Below, one piece after another: positions 1 to 8,100 of a stretch of 11,141 nt of DNA; position 1 is the stretch's first letter, and every line of letters starts with the position of its first letter. This stretch comes from JAIVJN01 sp036732565 (GTDB lineage Bacteria; Acidobacteriota; Vicinamibacteria; Vicinamibacterales; UBA2999): the NCBI GenBank assembly GCA_036732565.1, contig DAINCF010000217.1, positions 1-11,141 of the forward strand. The letters run 5' to 3'. The translations under genes were made by a program, and so were the position numbers. A model generated the notes under the pieces. It was not told the DNA's origin, did no database searches, and saw only the letters and a list, made by a program, of their open reading frames with translations.

Positions 1-45
1 GGAGCGAATGGTCACAGGGCCCGAACCGCCCCATGGAAAAATGAG

Positions 46-125
46 TACGTAGCGCAGGCCTTTAGGCCTGCCCGCCGGCCACGGACCGCGCCACCGATGG
101 CAGGCCTGAAGGCCTGCGCTACGTA
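46..125. repeat. REPIN-like inverted pair of palindromic repeats
   Basis: Two 27-nt arms, 46-72 and 99-125, are reverse complements of each other with a single mismatch (TTTA versus TGAA in the arm centre). They are separated by a 26-nt spacer. Each arm begins or ends with TACGTAGCGC and contains its own palindrome, GCAGGCC-TTTA-GGCCTGC, so the whole can fold as one long hairpin or two small ones. A third exact copy of the left arm lies at 11105-11131. This is the organisation of REP/REPIN elements, which are usually moved by a RAYT (IS200-like) transposase; none is encoded here. The element lies 63 nt before the start of the following plus-strand gene. Confidence 0.85.
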
Positions 126-175
126 CGATTTCCTCGAGCGGCAACCTCTCCGCCCATGGTCTCGTCCAAGCCTTC

Positions 176-179
176 GGAG
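176..179 (+). promoter_or_regulatory. Shine-Dalgarno deciding the start at 189
   Basis: GGAG (GGAGA to 180) lies 9 nt before the ATG at 189. It decides between this start and an in-frame ATG at 156, which has no such site and would put charged residues before an otherwise clean signal peptide. Confidence 0.7.
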
Positions 180-188
180 ACAAGGACC

Positions 189-1028
189 ATGAGAACCGTC
201 CGCCTCGCTACCCTTCTCATCGCCGCCGCCGCGCTGGCCGCGCCGAGCGTGCACGGTGTGCGCGCACAAGTCTCGTCCGACGATCCCTGCGCCAACCGCG
301 ACTGGGACGACGATGACGATGACCGTCGCCGGCACTGCGAAGTCCGGATGGAGCAGCTCGCCGCCGGACCGCTCAGCGTCGACGCTGGACGCAACGGCGG
401 CATCCGCGTTCGCGCCTGGGACCAGAACGGCACGCAGGTCCAAGCCGTCGTTCAGACGAACGCGCGGTCGCAGGATCGAGCGCGACAGATTGCCGGCGGG
501 GTGCAGATCCAGGCCGGCGGCGGCCAGGTTCGCGCCACGGGTCCCGACCGCACCGCCCTGGGTGACCGCGAAGGCTGGTCCGTGAGCTTCCGGGTCAGCG
601 TGCCGCGCCAAACCGATCTGTCGCTGAACGCCAGCAACGGCGGCATCACCATCGAAGGTGTGGCGGGCAACATTCAGTTCGCCACCATGAACGGCGGCGT
701 GCGGCTGCGCGATCTCGCGGGATGGGTGCACGGCCGTACGACCAACGGTGGCCTCACCGTCACCCTCGCAGGTCAGCAGTGGGATGGTATGGGTCTCGAC
801 GTCGAGACCACGAACGGCGGCGTGAATCTCGCGATTCCCGAAGGGTATTCCGCGGAGCTCGAGACACGTACGGTCAACGGCGGCTTCCGCACCGAGTTCC
901 CGATCGTCCTGCAGGGCGAACTGACGACTCGCCGCGGCATCACGACGCGTCTCGGCTCCGGCGGCGCCCCGCTCCGGGTTCGCACGACCAACGGCGGCGT
1001 GAGAATCACTAAGAGACAGGGTGCCTAG
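189..1028 (+). CDS. Exported DUF4097-type NGG-repeat beta-strand protein
   Basis: The protein has 279 residues. Residues 1-26 form a signal peptide (MRTVRLATLL, an alanine-rich core, then GVRAQ), so it is exported to the periplasm or surface. Cys34 and Cys50 bracket a run of six Asp (40-45) followed by RRRH, possibly a disulfide-closed acidic loop. The rest is a ladder of short beta strands with Asn-Gly-Gly turns at about 69, 150, 168, 186, 209, 230 and 268, each followed by alternating hydrophobic residues. This pattern matches the DUF4097/GIN-like beta-helix family, whose biochemical role is unknown; members are usually described as putative adhesin or cell-envelope proteins. The start is chosen from GGAG at 176-179. 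The gene converges on the receptor gene at 1167. Its last two residues and stop lie in the first unit of a GTGCCTGG repeat. I am sure of the family type but not of the function. Confidence 0.88.
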   Translation: MRTVRLATLLIAAAALAAPSVHGVRAQVSSDDPCANRDWDDDDDDRRRHCEVRMEQLAAGPLSVDAGRNGGIRVRAWDQNGTQVQAVVQTNARSQDRARQIAGGVQIQAGGGQVRATGPDRTALGDREGWSVSFRVSVPRQTDLSLNASNGGITIEGVAGNIQFATMNGGVRLRDLAGWVHGRTTNGGLTVTLAGQQWDGMGLDVETTNGGVNLAIPEGYSAELETRTVNGGFRTEFPIVLQGELTTRRGITTRLGSGGAPLRVRTTNGGVRITKRQGA

Positions 1029-1078
1029 GTGCCTGGGTGCCTGTAGTGCCTGGGTGCTCATCGTGCCTGGGTGCTTGG
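1021..1078. repeat. GTGCCTGG degenerate tandem repeat
   Basis: Seven consecutive 8-9 nt units follow the pattern GTGCCTGG: GTGCCTAG, GTGCCTGG, GTGCCTGTA, GTGCCTGG, GTGCTCATC, GTGCCTGG and GTGCTTGG. The first unit contains the TAG stop of the upstream gene. The same unit recurs as a two-armed fold-back element at 4916-5153. Here only one arm is present; no inverted CCAGGCAC partner is seen before 1167. The remaining 88 bp to the end of the receptor gene hold only weak small hairpins and no clear terminator. Confidence 0.85.
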
Positions 1079-1166
1079 TGCGCGGGCGCGAGGGTGCTCT
1101 CGTCGCGAGCGGCAGCGTCCCGACGACCGTGAACGCGCGATGCCTCGATCGCATCCGAGCGCGACC

Positions 1167-4100
1167 TTAGAACGAGAAGCGCGCGCCGAGTCGAATCTCC
1201 CGCTGCTGGGTGCCGATGGTCGTCGTGGACGTGATGAACCCGAAGTTGTTCCCGTCCGAGATATCGGCGCCCGGATTCGCGAAGTTCGCGCGGTTGAACG
1301 CGTTCAACGCCTCCGCACGGAACTGCACCTTGACGCGCGGCCCGAGCTCCACCGTGCGGAACAGGCCGAGATCGACCTGCGCGAAGCCGGGACCGCGAAT
1401 CGGGTTGCGTCCCGAATTGCCGAAGCGCTGGGGCTGTCCGGCTGGAATGTTCACCGCCGCGTAGGCGCTGCGATCGAAGTACTCGCTGGCGGAGCCGACG
1501 CCTCCGATGATCTCGACTTCATCCTTGACCTGGTCGGGGAACTGCCCGCTGCCGCCCGCGTTGAGATTGAAGCCATTGCCCTGGATGATGTTGATCGGGG
1601 CGCCGCTCATCACGCTCAAGACGCCGTTGATCTGCCAACCGCCAAGCAGCGCCGCGGCCACCCCCTCCGTCGCCCATCGCCGGTTGCTCCCGAACGGAAG
1701 GTCCCAGACCCAGAAGGCCTGCAGGTTGTGCGTGCGATCGTAGCCCGCGCGTGCCTTGTTGAGCTCCTTGAACTCCTGAAGTTGAATCCGCGGGTTGCCA
1801 TCGTTGTCCGCGTAGTTCGTCGTCCGCGAGAGCGTATAGACCACCTTGTAGAGGGCGGAGCTCGAACGCGCCCTGAACTCCGACTGGAGGGCGTGATAGG
1901 TGGTGTCTGCGAACGGCATGATCATGTTGATGTCCGAGACGATGCCGAGCGGCGCCAGCGGACGGCCGGCGTTGCCGGTTCCAGGCAAACTGGCGTTGAT
2001 GTTGACGAACCCTTGCTGTCCCCTGGCGAGCGTGCCGACGTAGGATGCCTGCGCGGCAAACCCCCTCCCAAGCTCGCGCTCCGCGGTCACGTTCCACGAA
2101 TGAATGTGCTCGCGCAGGTCGGTTTCGGGAAACGTCGTCGTGCTCGCCCCGGTTGGCAGCCGCACGATGCCTTGGGTGAGATCGGGGCGCTGAGCGAAGG
2201 CCGCTTCGTTCAGCCCTTGACGCAGCGTCGTCACCGGGAGGAACGCGTTGGTCACGCCGTTGAACGTGAGCGCCGGGTGGGACCAGGCGAAGTTGATCGG
2301 ATACGAATTCCGGAAGTCGATGTACGGCTTCGGATCGGAGCTTTGCCCGTAGCCACCGCGCAGCACGGTGTTCTCACCAAGTCGATAGGAGATGCCCACG
2401 CGCGGCAGGAATTCCCCTGGTCCCAAGTCCACACCGGTGTTGAGCGGGACGCCGCTCAGACCGCCCGTGTACACGTTGCCATCCTCGGGATCGAAGCGTG
2501 AGACACCGAGACCGCCGCCGCGTGTCGGCCACGCGTAGTACTCCCACCGAACGCCGGCGTTCAGCGTCAGGTCGCGGGTCACGTGCCACTGATCCTGAAC
2601 GTACGCGGCGTAGGCCTTTGCGTGCACCGCGTTCGGGTTGCGCAGCTGCTCCACTTTGCCCGCGCCGCTGGGGAGTCCCAGCAGAAAGTCCGCCCAGCTG
2701 TTGAAACGCACGTCCGCGGGCGCCACGGCGTCCTGCAAGCGCGTGGAGTTGCCGTTGAACTGGAACGTGCCGCGCGCGGTCTGGAACGTGCCACCTTGCG
2801 GCTGGAAGTGGTTGATCTGCTGATCGGAGTAATCGAAGCCCGTGCGGATGACGTGGGCGTTCTTGAACCACGACAGGTTCACGTTGGCGACGTATTGCTT
2901 GTCGTCGAACTGGAACGGGTTGCCGGTGTTCGGGTTGCCCATGTTGCCCCAGCCGTTCACCTGAAACGACGGCATCCCGCTCTGGAGCCGATCCGGACCG
3001 TTCGTGCCTGGAATCCGCAACACTTCGAGCCCGAAATTGCTCCCGAGATCTGGACCCTCGGCCCCGAGCTTTTGCCACGTGTAGCCGAAGTTCCCGTCGA
3101 CGAGGAGTGTCGGCCCGAAGGTATACGTGCCTCCGAACCCTCCCACATGCGTGCGGCCAGGAGCCGATCCGAGCTGGCCGAACGCCAACGCATCACCCCC
3201 CGCTTCGCCCAGCGCCGGCGGGTCGAAGATGTCGGACGGCGAGTAGCTGTAGCGCCCGAAGACCTGCAGCCGGCTGTTGGGATGAAAGTTGACCTTGAAG
3301 TCGTTGTTGTAGCGGTCGTAGTCCTCGGTCCCCTGCGCCTGGTAGTTGTTGCTGAAGCCAGTGCCGTTGTTGGGCAGCGGCAGACGGCGCATCCACTCCA
3401 GCGCGGCGAGATCGAACCGATCCTGCGGGATGACGTTTCCAGGGAACGGCGTGCGCTGCGCGGGGTCGGGATGCGACGCCGGATCGTAGATAGTGACGCC
3501 GGTGCCACTGAAGTCGCCTCGCCGGAGCGCCTCGGTCGCCACGCTGAACAGTCGAACCGGCGCGATTTGCTCCCGCTTCGTTCGTTCAGTGTTGGCGAAG
3601 AAGAACAGCTTGTTCCTCATGGCAGGACCGCCGATGTTCCCTCCGTACTGGCTCAAGTAGCCATCCGGCTTCGCCGCCGTCGGCGCGAGGAAGTAGTTTC
3701 TGGAGCGCCAGTCGTAGTCGGTGTGATAGCCCCACGCGGTGCCGCGCAAGCTGTTGGTGCCGGACTTGATCACCACATTGACGGCCGCGCCGCCCGCGAG
3801 CCCTTGCTCGGCGTTGAACGCGTTGGTCACGATGCTGACCTCTTCGATCGCCTCCGCGGAGGGCACGTAGGCGGTATTGGTCGGCAACCAGGGATAGACG
3901 ACGCTCGCGCCGTCCAGCTTCGTGTTGTTCTGCATCCGCGACACGCCGTTCACGTTGAACGAGATGGAGCGCTGCGGGCTCCCGGCCGCGGAGTTCTGCT
4001 CGCCCGCCATCATCGTGCCGGGGACCAGCGTCATCAAGCTCTGATAGTTGCGGCCGGCGCTGCCGGTGAGCGGCAGCTCGTTGACTTCTCGCGTGGTCTG

Positions 4101-4556
4101 CGTGATGTGAATGTCCGCGCGCTCGGTCTGCAATCTGGGCGTCGACGCGGTGACGGCAACGGTATCGGCGAGGCCGGCGAGCGCGAGCTGCGCGTCGAGG
4201 CGGAGGACGGCGTTGCTGACGACCTGCACGTCTTTCTGGGCCACGGACTGGAACCCGGACAGCTCGATGGTCACGCTGTAGGTTCCGGGCTGAAGATCGG
4301 TGACGTGGTAGGCGCCGCGATCGTCAGCGATCACCGTTCGGGTCACGCCGGTTCCGGTATTGAGGATGTCGACCTTGGCCCCCGGCAGCGCCGCGCCGGT
4401 CTGGTCGGACACGTGACCTGTAATGGAGCCGTACAACACCTGGGCCGGCGCCGGGCCCGCCACGAAGACGATGGCGATCGCAACGCCCAACAGACGCGCC
4501 CACGCACCGCAAGCCTCGGCGAGTGACTCGATCCGTCCGCTCGTCGATCGACGCAT
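1167..4556 (-). CDS. Oar-like TonB-dependent outer-membrane receptor with carboxypeptidase-regulatory domain
   Basis: The protein has 1129 residues. Residues 1-38 are a long signal peptide ending GPAPA before Gln39. Residues 40-128 form a carboxypeptidase-regulatory-like beta-sandwich (GSITGHVSDQTGAALPGA, then DDRGAYHVTDLQPGTYSVTI). A plug domain follows, with DTVAVTAS, LPLTG, NVNG and EEVSIVTNAFNAEQG. The remainder is a long barrel typical of the family, with FFFANTER and RAEALNAFNRANF, ending in a terminal aromatic (ARFSF) as outer-membrane barrels do. The family imports large substrates using TonB-ExbBD energy; the substrate is unknown. The start is set by GGGAGG at 4563-4568, rather than an upstream in-frame start at 4610. 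No SusD-like partner or hydrolase gene is adjacent. A ROK/XylR-like operator and promoter lie upstream (4622-4685), which suggests carbohydrate-responsive control. It is read in the same direction as the second receptor but separated from it by about 600 bp, so probably has its own promoter. Confidence 0.95.
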   Translation of the reverse strand: MRRSTSGRIESLAEACGAWARLLGVAIAIVFVAGPAPAQVLYGSITGHVSDQTGAALPGAKVDILNTGTGVTRTVIADDRGAYHVTDLQPGTYSVTIELSGFQSVAQKDVQVVSNAVLRLDAQLALAGLADTVAVTASTPRLQTERADIHITQTTREVNELPLTGSAGRNYQSLMTLVPGTMMAGEQNSAAGSPQRSISFNVNGVSRMQNNTKLDGASVVYPWLPTNTAYVPSAEAIEEVSIVTNAFNAEQGLAGGAAVNVVIKSGTNSLRGTAWGYHTDYDWRSRNYFLAPTAAKPDGYLSQYGGNIGGPAMRNKLFFFANTERTKREQIAPVRLFSVATEALRRGDFSGTGVTIYDPASHPDPAQRTPFPGNVIPQDRFDLAALEWMRRLPLPNNGTGFSNNYQAQGTEDYDRYNNDFKVNFHPNSRLQVFGRYSYSPSDIFDPPALGEAGGDALAFGQLGSAPGRTHVGGFGGTYTFGPTLLVDGNFGYTWQKLGAEGPDLGSNFGLEVLRIPGTNGPDRLQSGMPSFQVNGWGNMGNPNTGNPFQFDDKQYVANVNLSWFKNAHVIRTGFDYSDQQINHFQPQGGTFQTARGTFQFNGNSTRLQDAVAPADVRFNSWADFLLGLPSGAGKVEQLRNPNAVHAKAYAAYVQDQWHVTRDLTLNAGVRWEYYAWPTRGGGLGVSRFDPEDGNVYTGGLSGVPLNTGVDLGPGEFLPRVGISYRLGENTVLRGGYGQSSDPKPYIDFRNSYPINFAWSHPALTFNGVTNAFLPVTTLRQGLNEAAFAQRPDLTQGIVRLPTGASTTTFPETDLREHIHSWNVTAERELGRGFAAQASYVGTLARGQQGFVNINASLPGTGNAGRPLAPLGIVSDINMIMPFADTTYHALQSEFRARSSSALYKVVYTLSRTTNYADNDGNPRIQLQEFKELNKARAGYDRTHNLQAFWVWDLPFGSNRRWATEGVAAALLGGWQINGVLSVMSGAPINIIQGNGFNLNAGGSGQFPDQVKDEVEIIGGVGSASEYFDRSAYAAVNIPAGQPQRFGNSGRNPIRGPGFAQVDLGLFRTVELGPRVKVQFRAEALNAFNRANFANPGADISDGNNFGFITSTTTIGTQQREIRLGARFSF

Positions 4557-4562
4557 GGCTAG

Positions 4563-4568
4563 CCTCCC
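4563..4568 (-). promoter_or_regulatory. Shine-Dalgarno of the first receptor gene
   Basis: GGGAGG on the minus strand lies 6 nt before the ATG at 4556. It is the strongest ribosome binding site in the window and fixes this start, giving a normal export signal. Confidence 0.85.
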
Positions 4569-4621
4569 TCTCTCCGCCCGCGGCAGGACGCGGGCACTCC
4601 CCCGCAACAAACGTGCTCAGT

Positions 4622-4646
4622 CCATTTTGTTCAAGACACAAACTAA
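4622..4646. promoter_or_regulatory. XylR/ROK-type operator-like inverted repeat
   Basis: On the plus strand the half-sites are CCATTTTGT and ACAAACTAA, separated by the 7-nt spacer TCAAGAC. Read on the minus strand this is TTAGTTTGT-N7-ACAAAATGG. From memory, Bacillus XylR (ROK family) operators have the form TTAGTTTGT-N7-ACAAACTAA. One half-site is therefore identical, the spacing agrees, and the other half keeps only its inner ACAAA. The site starts about 10 nt downstream of the candidate -10 box at 4657-4662, the classical position for a repressor that blocks transcription. The regulator gene is not in the window. A ROK regulator responding to a sugar is an inference. Confidence 0.45.
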
Positions 4647-4656
4647 ATCGTCGACA

Positions 4657-4685
4657 ATGCTCTCGCTGAGACCATGGACTGTCAA
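4657..4685 (-). promoter_or_regulatory. Candidate sigma-70 promoter of the first receptor gene
   Basis: On the minus strand a perfect -35 hexamer TTGACA (4680-4685) is followed by a 17-nt spacer and GAGCAT (4657-4662), which matches the -10 consensus at only three of six positions. The region is AT-rich compared with its surroundings. Predicted transcription would start near 4650, giving a leader of about 95 nt before the ATG at 4556. Confidence 0.45.
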
Positions 4686-4691
4686 GAGATA

Positions 4692-4709
4692 ATTGCAGGG
4701 TAATGCAAT
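4692..4709. promoter_or_regulatory. ATTGCA-N6-TGCAAT palindrome upstream of the promoter
   Basis: Perfect 6-bp half-sites ATTGCA (4692-4697) and TGCAAT (4704-4709) are separated by GGGTAA. The centre lies about 15 bp upstream of the candidate -35 box, a position suited to an activator or second repressor site. I do not recognise the regulator. Confidence 0.35.
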
Positions 4710-4762
4710 CGGGCGGTTACGGGTCGCGGGCCGAGAGGCCGCGCCGGCCCACTCTCGACATC

Positions 4763-4791
4763 TTGGTATTGTTCACGTAGCAAATTAAATA
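4763..4791 (+). promoter_or_regulatory. Promoter-like AT-rich site with no gene behind it
   Basis: TTGGTA (4763-4768), a 17-nt spacer and TAAATA (4786-4791), or TTAAAT at 4785-4790 with a 16-nt spacer, resemble a plus-strand sigma-70 promoter in an otherwise GC-rich stretch. GAGGAG at 4796-4801 looks like a ribosome binding site, but the only nearby start, GTG at 4804, is followed at once by TAA. Downstream to 5154 I see no convincing open frame. It could be a chance AT-rich island, an sRNA promoter, or the remains of a lost gene. Confidence 0.25.
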
Positions 4792-4813
4792 GGGACGAGG
4801 AGACGTGTAACAG

Positions 4814-4853
4814 CCCGGCAGGCGCCAGCGAAGCGGCGCCGTCGCCTGCCGGG
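4814..4853. repeat. GC-rich inverted repeat (11-bp perfect stem)
   Basis: CCCGGCAGGCG (4814-4824) pairs perfectly with CGCCTGCCGGG (4843-4853) around an 18-nt loop that contains further GGCGCC self-complementary sequence. No T-tract follows on either strand, so it is not a standard intrinsic terminator. It lies 13 nt beyond the GAGGAG of the orphan promoter-like site. Confidence 0.6.
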
Positions 4854-4915
4854 GTCTGGTGATCGCCACTGGGGTGGTCGAATTCCTGTTCGCGGGCATC
4901 GTTGAGAGAATTCTC

Positions 4916-5153
4916 GGTGCCTGGGTGCCTCAGTGCCTGTGGTGCTTGGTGCCTGGGTGCCTGGGTGCCTCAGTGCCTGTGGTGCTTGGTGCCTGTGTGC
5001 TGCGTGCCTGGGTGCTGAGTGCCAGTGCTTGGTGCCAACCTTCAACTGCTCGACTTCACGCCAAGCGCAACGCCGGGAACGCGCACGTCGCGCACCGAGC
5101 ACCTAGGCACCGAGCACCCAGGCACCCAGGCACCCAGGCACCCAGGCACCTGC
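4916..5153. repeat. Fold-back element of GTGCCTGG repeats
   Basis: The left arm (4916-5036) is a run of GGTGCCTG/GGTGCTTG units on the plus strand. The right arm (about 5091-5153) has the same unit inverted (CACCCAGG repeated). The loop at about 5037-5090 is unique sequence. Both arms consist of the unit seen at 1021-1078. The right arm ends 1 nt before the TAA of the second receptor gene, so that transcript would read GGTGCCTGGGTGCC directly after its stop and could fold back on the left arm. It has no CRISPR-like spacers and no coding potential. It occupies most of the roughly 600-bp gap between the two receptor genes. Confidence 0.85.
4921..5000. repeat. Near-perfect 40-bp tandem duplication inside the repeat arm
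   Basis: Positions 4921-4960 and 4961-5000 are identical except at the 36th base (G in the first copy, T in the second). Each 40-bp copy contains five short GTGCCTGG-type units, so this is a higher-order and probably recent duplication by slippage or unequal exchange. Confidence 0.9.
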
Positions 5154-5154
5154 T

Positions 5155-8100
5155 TTAGAAATTGAACTTAACCCCAAACTGCACGATCCGCGGATCGTAG
5201 GTCTGCGTGATCGTGCCGAAGCCGCCGGCGCTGCGATTGCCGTTCGGCGCACGGAAGTTCGTCCGGTTCAGGAGGTTGAAGAACTCCGCACGAAACTCGA
5301 CGTTCGATGTCCGCCACGGCAGCGCGAAGCGCTTCGAGGCGACGAGATCGATCTGCCACGTCAACGGTCCGCGGACGTTGTTCCTCGGGGCGTTGCCGAA
5401 CGGCTGGCTCGGATCCGTCGGGATCACGACGCTGGCAGGATTCAGATAACGGGCCTGTGAGCGCTCGCCGTCCGGTACCAACACGTCCCCGATCACGTTC
5501 GGGCGGTAGTTGTTGGCGCCGCGGAAGTCCTGCGCGATGCCCGACACCACGCGCACCGGATCGGTGTTCGTGTAGGTGAGCGTCACCATCTCGCCTGCAT
5601 AGATGTTATTGATGCCCGCGACCTGCCAGCCACCGAGCAGCGCATCGATCAGCGCGGACGCCCCGCCGAGGAACGCGCGGTCGCGCCCGAACGGGAGATC
5701 CAGGACGAAGCTCGTCGTGCTGTTGTACGGCTGGTGGTAGCCGGAGATGCCGAAGTCCGCGTCCATGTTGTAGAAATCCTGCGGCGCCGGCGCGTTGCCG
5801 TTCGGATTCTCCAGGGAGCCCGAGGCGTTGTCCTGCGTCTCCGAGAGCGTCAGCGAGCTGAGCAACGTCATGCCGGCGCCGATGCGCCAGTCGAACTTGC
5901 CCTGGAACGCGTGGTAGCGGGACTTGCCGCCGTTGAACGAATAGGTGATGTCCGCCCAGTCCTGGATCGGACGACGCTGTTGCAGCGTGAGCGTGCCGGC
6001 GCTGTTGTTGGCCACCGCCTGATTGAAGTTGGCGAAGATCAGCATGTCGTCGGCGCGATTGCCGACGTAGGCGAGATCGATGAGCGCTCCGTCCCAGAGC
6101 TCGCGCTGCACCGACGCGAACCAGCTCTGCACCTGGCTCGAGTGATAGTCGCGCGGCATGTAGGTGATGTTGGCGGCGAGCGGATTGAATCGCGATGCGT
6201 CGGTGAGTCCCACCGGGTATCCCTGCTGGGTGGTCCTGAAATCGGCCTGCGCCGGCGTCTGCGTGACGACCGCGTTGATCACCTGCGGCCCGTTGATCGG
6301 CAACACGTTCGCGCCGCCGGCGCGGTGGAAGTGCACGTAGCTGACGCCATAGCCGGCGCGAAGCACCGTGCTTGGCGTCACCGTATAGGCGAGACCGAGC
6401 CGCGGCCCGAAGTTGTTCCGATCCGGATCGATCGTCGAGCGCTCCGCGAGCGATCCGTCGCTCGCCAGGATCATCTGCCGTGCCGCGGGATCCCAATTCG
6501 ACAGCACGTTGTCTTCTTCGACCCACGGCGTCGCGTATTCGTATCGCAGCCCGAGATTCACCGTGAGCCGATCGTTCACCCGCCAGTCATCCTGCAGGTA
6601 GAGGAAGTGCATGTCCTGCTCCAGGTTCGCGACCAGGATGGGGCTCAACGCGTACTGCGAGCGCGCGCCGAACATGAAGTCGGCGAGGTTGTAGAGATTG
6701 CTCGCCGGCGTCGTCGTCGTTGGCCTGCTGAAGCTGCCGCCGTAGGCGTCACGGCCGTACAGCGGGTTCACATCCTGGACTTCCGTCAGGACGCGCTGGT
6801 ACTCGTAGCCGCTCTTCATCGAGTGACGACCAGCCAGCCACGAGTAGTTCACCTTCGGGTTGAAGACCGTCGGGTACTGCCACTGCGGGTTCGTCGACTG
6901 TCGGCCGAGCTCGGCATAGCCGGTGATGGCTTGCGTCGGCAGACCTGCCGCGACGCGAGGATCGCTCGGCAGGCCGGCGATGCCGTAGGCCTGCTCTGCG
7001 GGCGGTTGGCCCTGCACGAGGGCGAACGGGTTCTTCCCTGCTTCCGTGCTGGACCAGCCGAGTCGGATCTCGAGGAGCGAGGCACCGGTCGGCGTGTAGG
7101 TCACGCCGGCGGCGAATTGCCGGTTGCGCACGTAGGTTTCGGCATTGCCGCCACCACCAGACGGGCCAGGGATCGGCGGGTTGTCGAAGATGTCCACGTC
7201 GCGCCAGCCGAATCGCCCGAATCCCGACAACCGCGGGTTGATCTGCACATCCACCTTGCCGCCGGCCTTGTCCGTGTCGTTGGTGAACTCCTGCAGAATC
7301 TGCAGGTTGTTGCTGGCACCACTGTTACTCGGCTCCGGCAGCTCGCCGAGCACCTTGCGCGCGAACGCCGTCATCGGGATCGGCGTCCCGGCGGGATAGA
7401 GCGCACCCGTGAGCGGATCGCGGACGTCCACCGCCAGGATGCCCTGGCGTTGGGCCAGCGTTGGGATCGTGTTGATGGCGGTCTGGCCACGCGTCTGGCG
7501 GAAGAGCTCGACGTCGGCAAAGAAGAACGCCTTGTTGCGCACGATTGGCCCACCGATGACGCCGCCGAACTGATCGCGGTCGAAATCCGGCTTCTCGCCG
7601 GTGGCGGGTTTGTAGAACCCGGTCGCGTTGAGCTCGGTGCGGCGGAGGAATTCCCAGGCCGAGCCGCGGAACTGATTCGTGCCGCTCGCGTAGGCGACGT
7701 TGATGGTCGCACCGGCGGAGCGGCCGTACTCCGCGCTCATGTTGTTGGTCACGACCTTGAACTCCGCCACCGCATCGGGCGCCGGCTGCATCACCTGGTT
7801 CGAGAAGCCTTGATTGGAGGTGCCGTACGCGTTGTTGTCGACGCCGTCGATGAGGAAGTTGTTGAAGGTCGAGCGCAAGCCGTTGACGTTGAATGCGCCT
7901 TCGCGGGGCGTGAAGCCACCGGTGTTCAATGCCGACAAGCGCACGCCCGGCGAGAGCAGCGCCAACGTCGAGTACTCGCGACCGTTGAGCGGCAGCGCCT
8001 TGGTCTGCTCTCCCGTGATCACCTGACTACGATCGCTGGAATCGGTCTGCAGCAGCACCGCTCGGGCGCTGACCTCGACCTTCTCCGTGACCTGTCCCAC

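Noticed and set aside
1..45. Possible C-terminal end of an upstream gene (stop TGA at 42-44 in one frame, or TAG at 50-52 inside the repeat in another)
   Set aside because: Too short to choose a frame or recognise a protein.
12..1154. Open minus-strand frame of 380 codons across the REPIN and the DUF4097-type gene
   Set aside because: Its ends are translations of the repeats and its middle is antisense to a gene with a signal peptide and conserved NGG pattern.
1139..1155. Small hairpin GATGC-N7-GCATC between the convergent genes as a bidirectional terminator
   Set aside because: Only 5 bp, no T-tract on either strand; too weak to call.
1071..2501. Open plus-strand frame of 476 codons
   Set aside because: Runs out of repeat sequence into the antisense of the first receptor's C-terminus; no recognisable motif.
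2583..4526. Open plus-strand frame of 647 codons opposite the first receptor gene
   Set aside because: Same reason: low-complexity, Arg/Val-rich translation opposite an intact gene.
4728..4750. GGGCCG/CGGCCC inverted repeat
   Set aside because: Six-bp GC-only stem in GC-rich DNA; expected by chance and not tied to any signal.
4717..4899. Short minus-strand frame of 60 codons in the receptor upstream region
   Set aside because: Pro/Arg-rich composition, no ribosome site, and it crosses the hairpin and promoter-like island.
4916..5153. CRISPR-like array
   Set aside because: Units are contiguous, degenerate and only 8-9 nt, with no spacers and no cas genes.
4859..5158. Plus-strand frame beginning MIATGVVEFLFAGIVERILG
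   Set aside because: The first 20 residues look protein-like, but the remainder is pure GTGCCTGG repeat translation and there is no ribosome site; probably chance.
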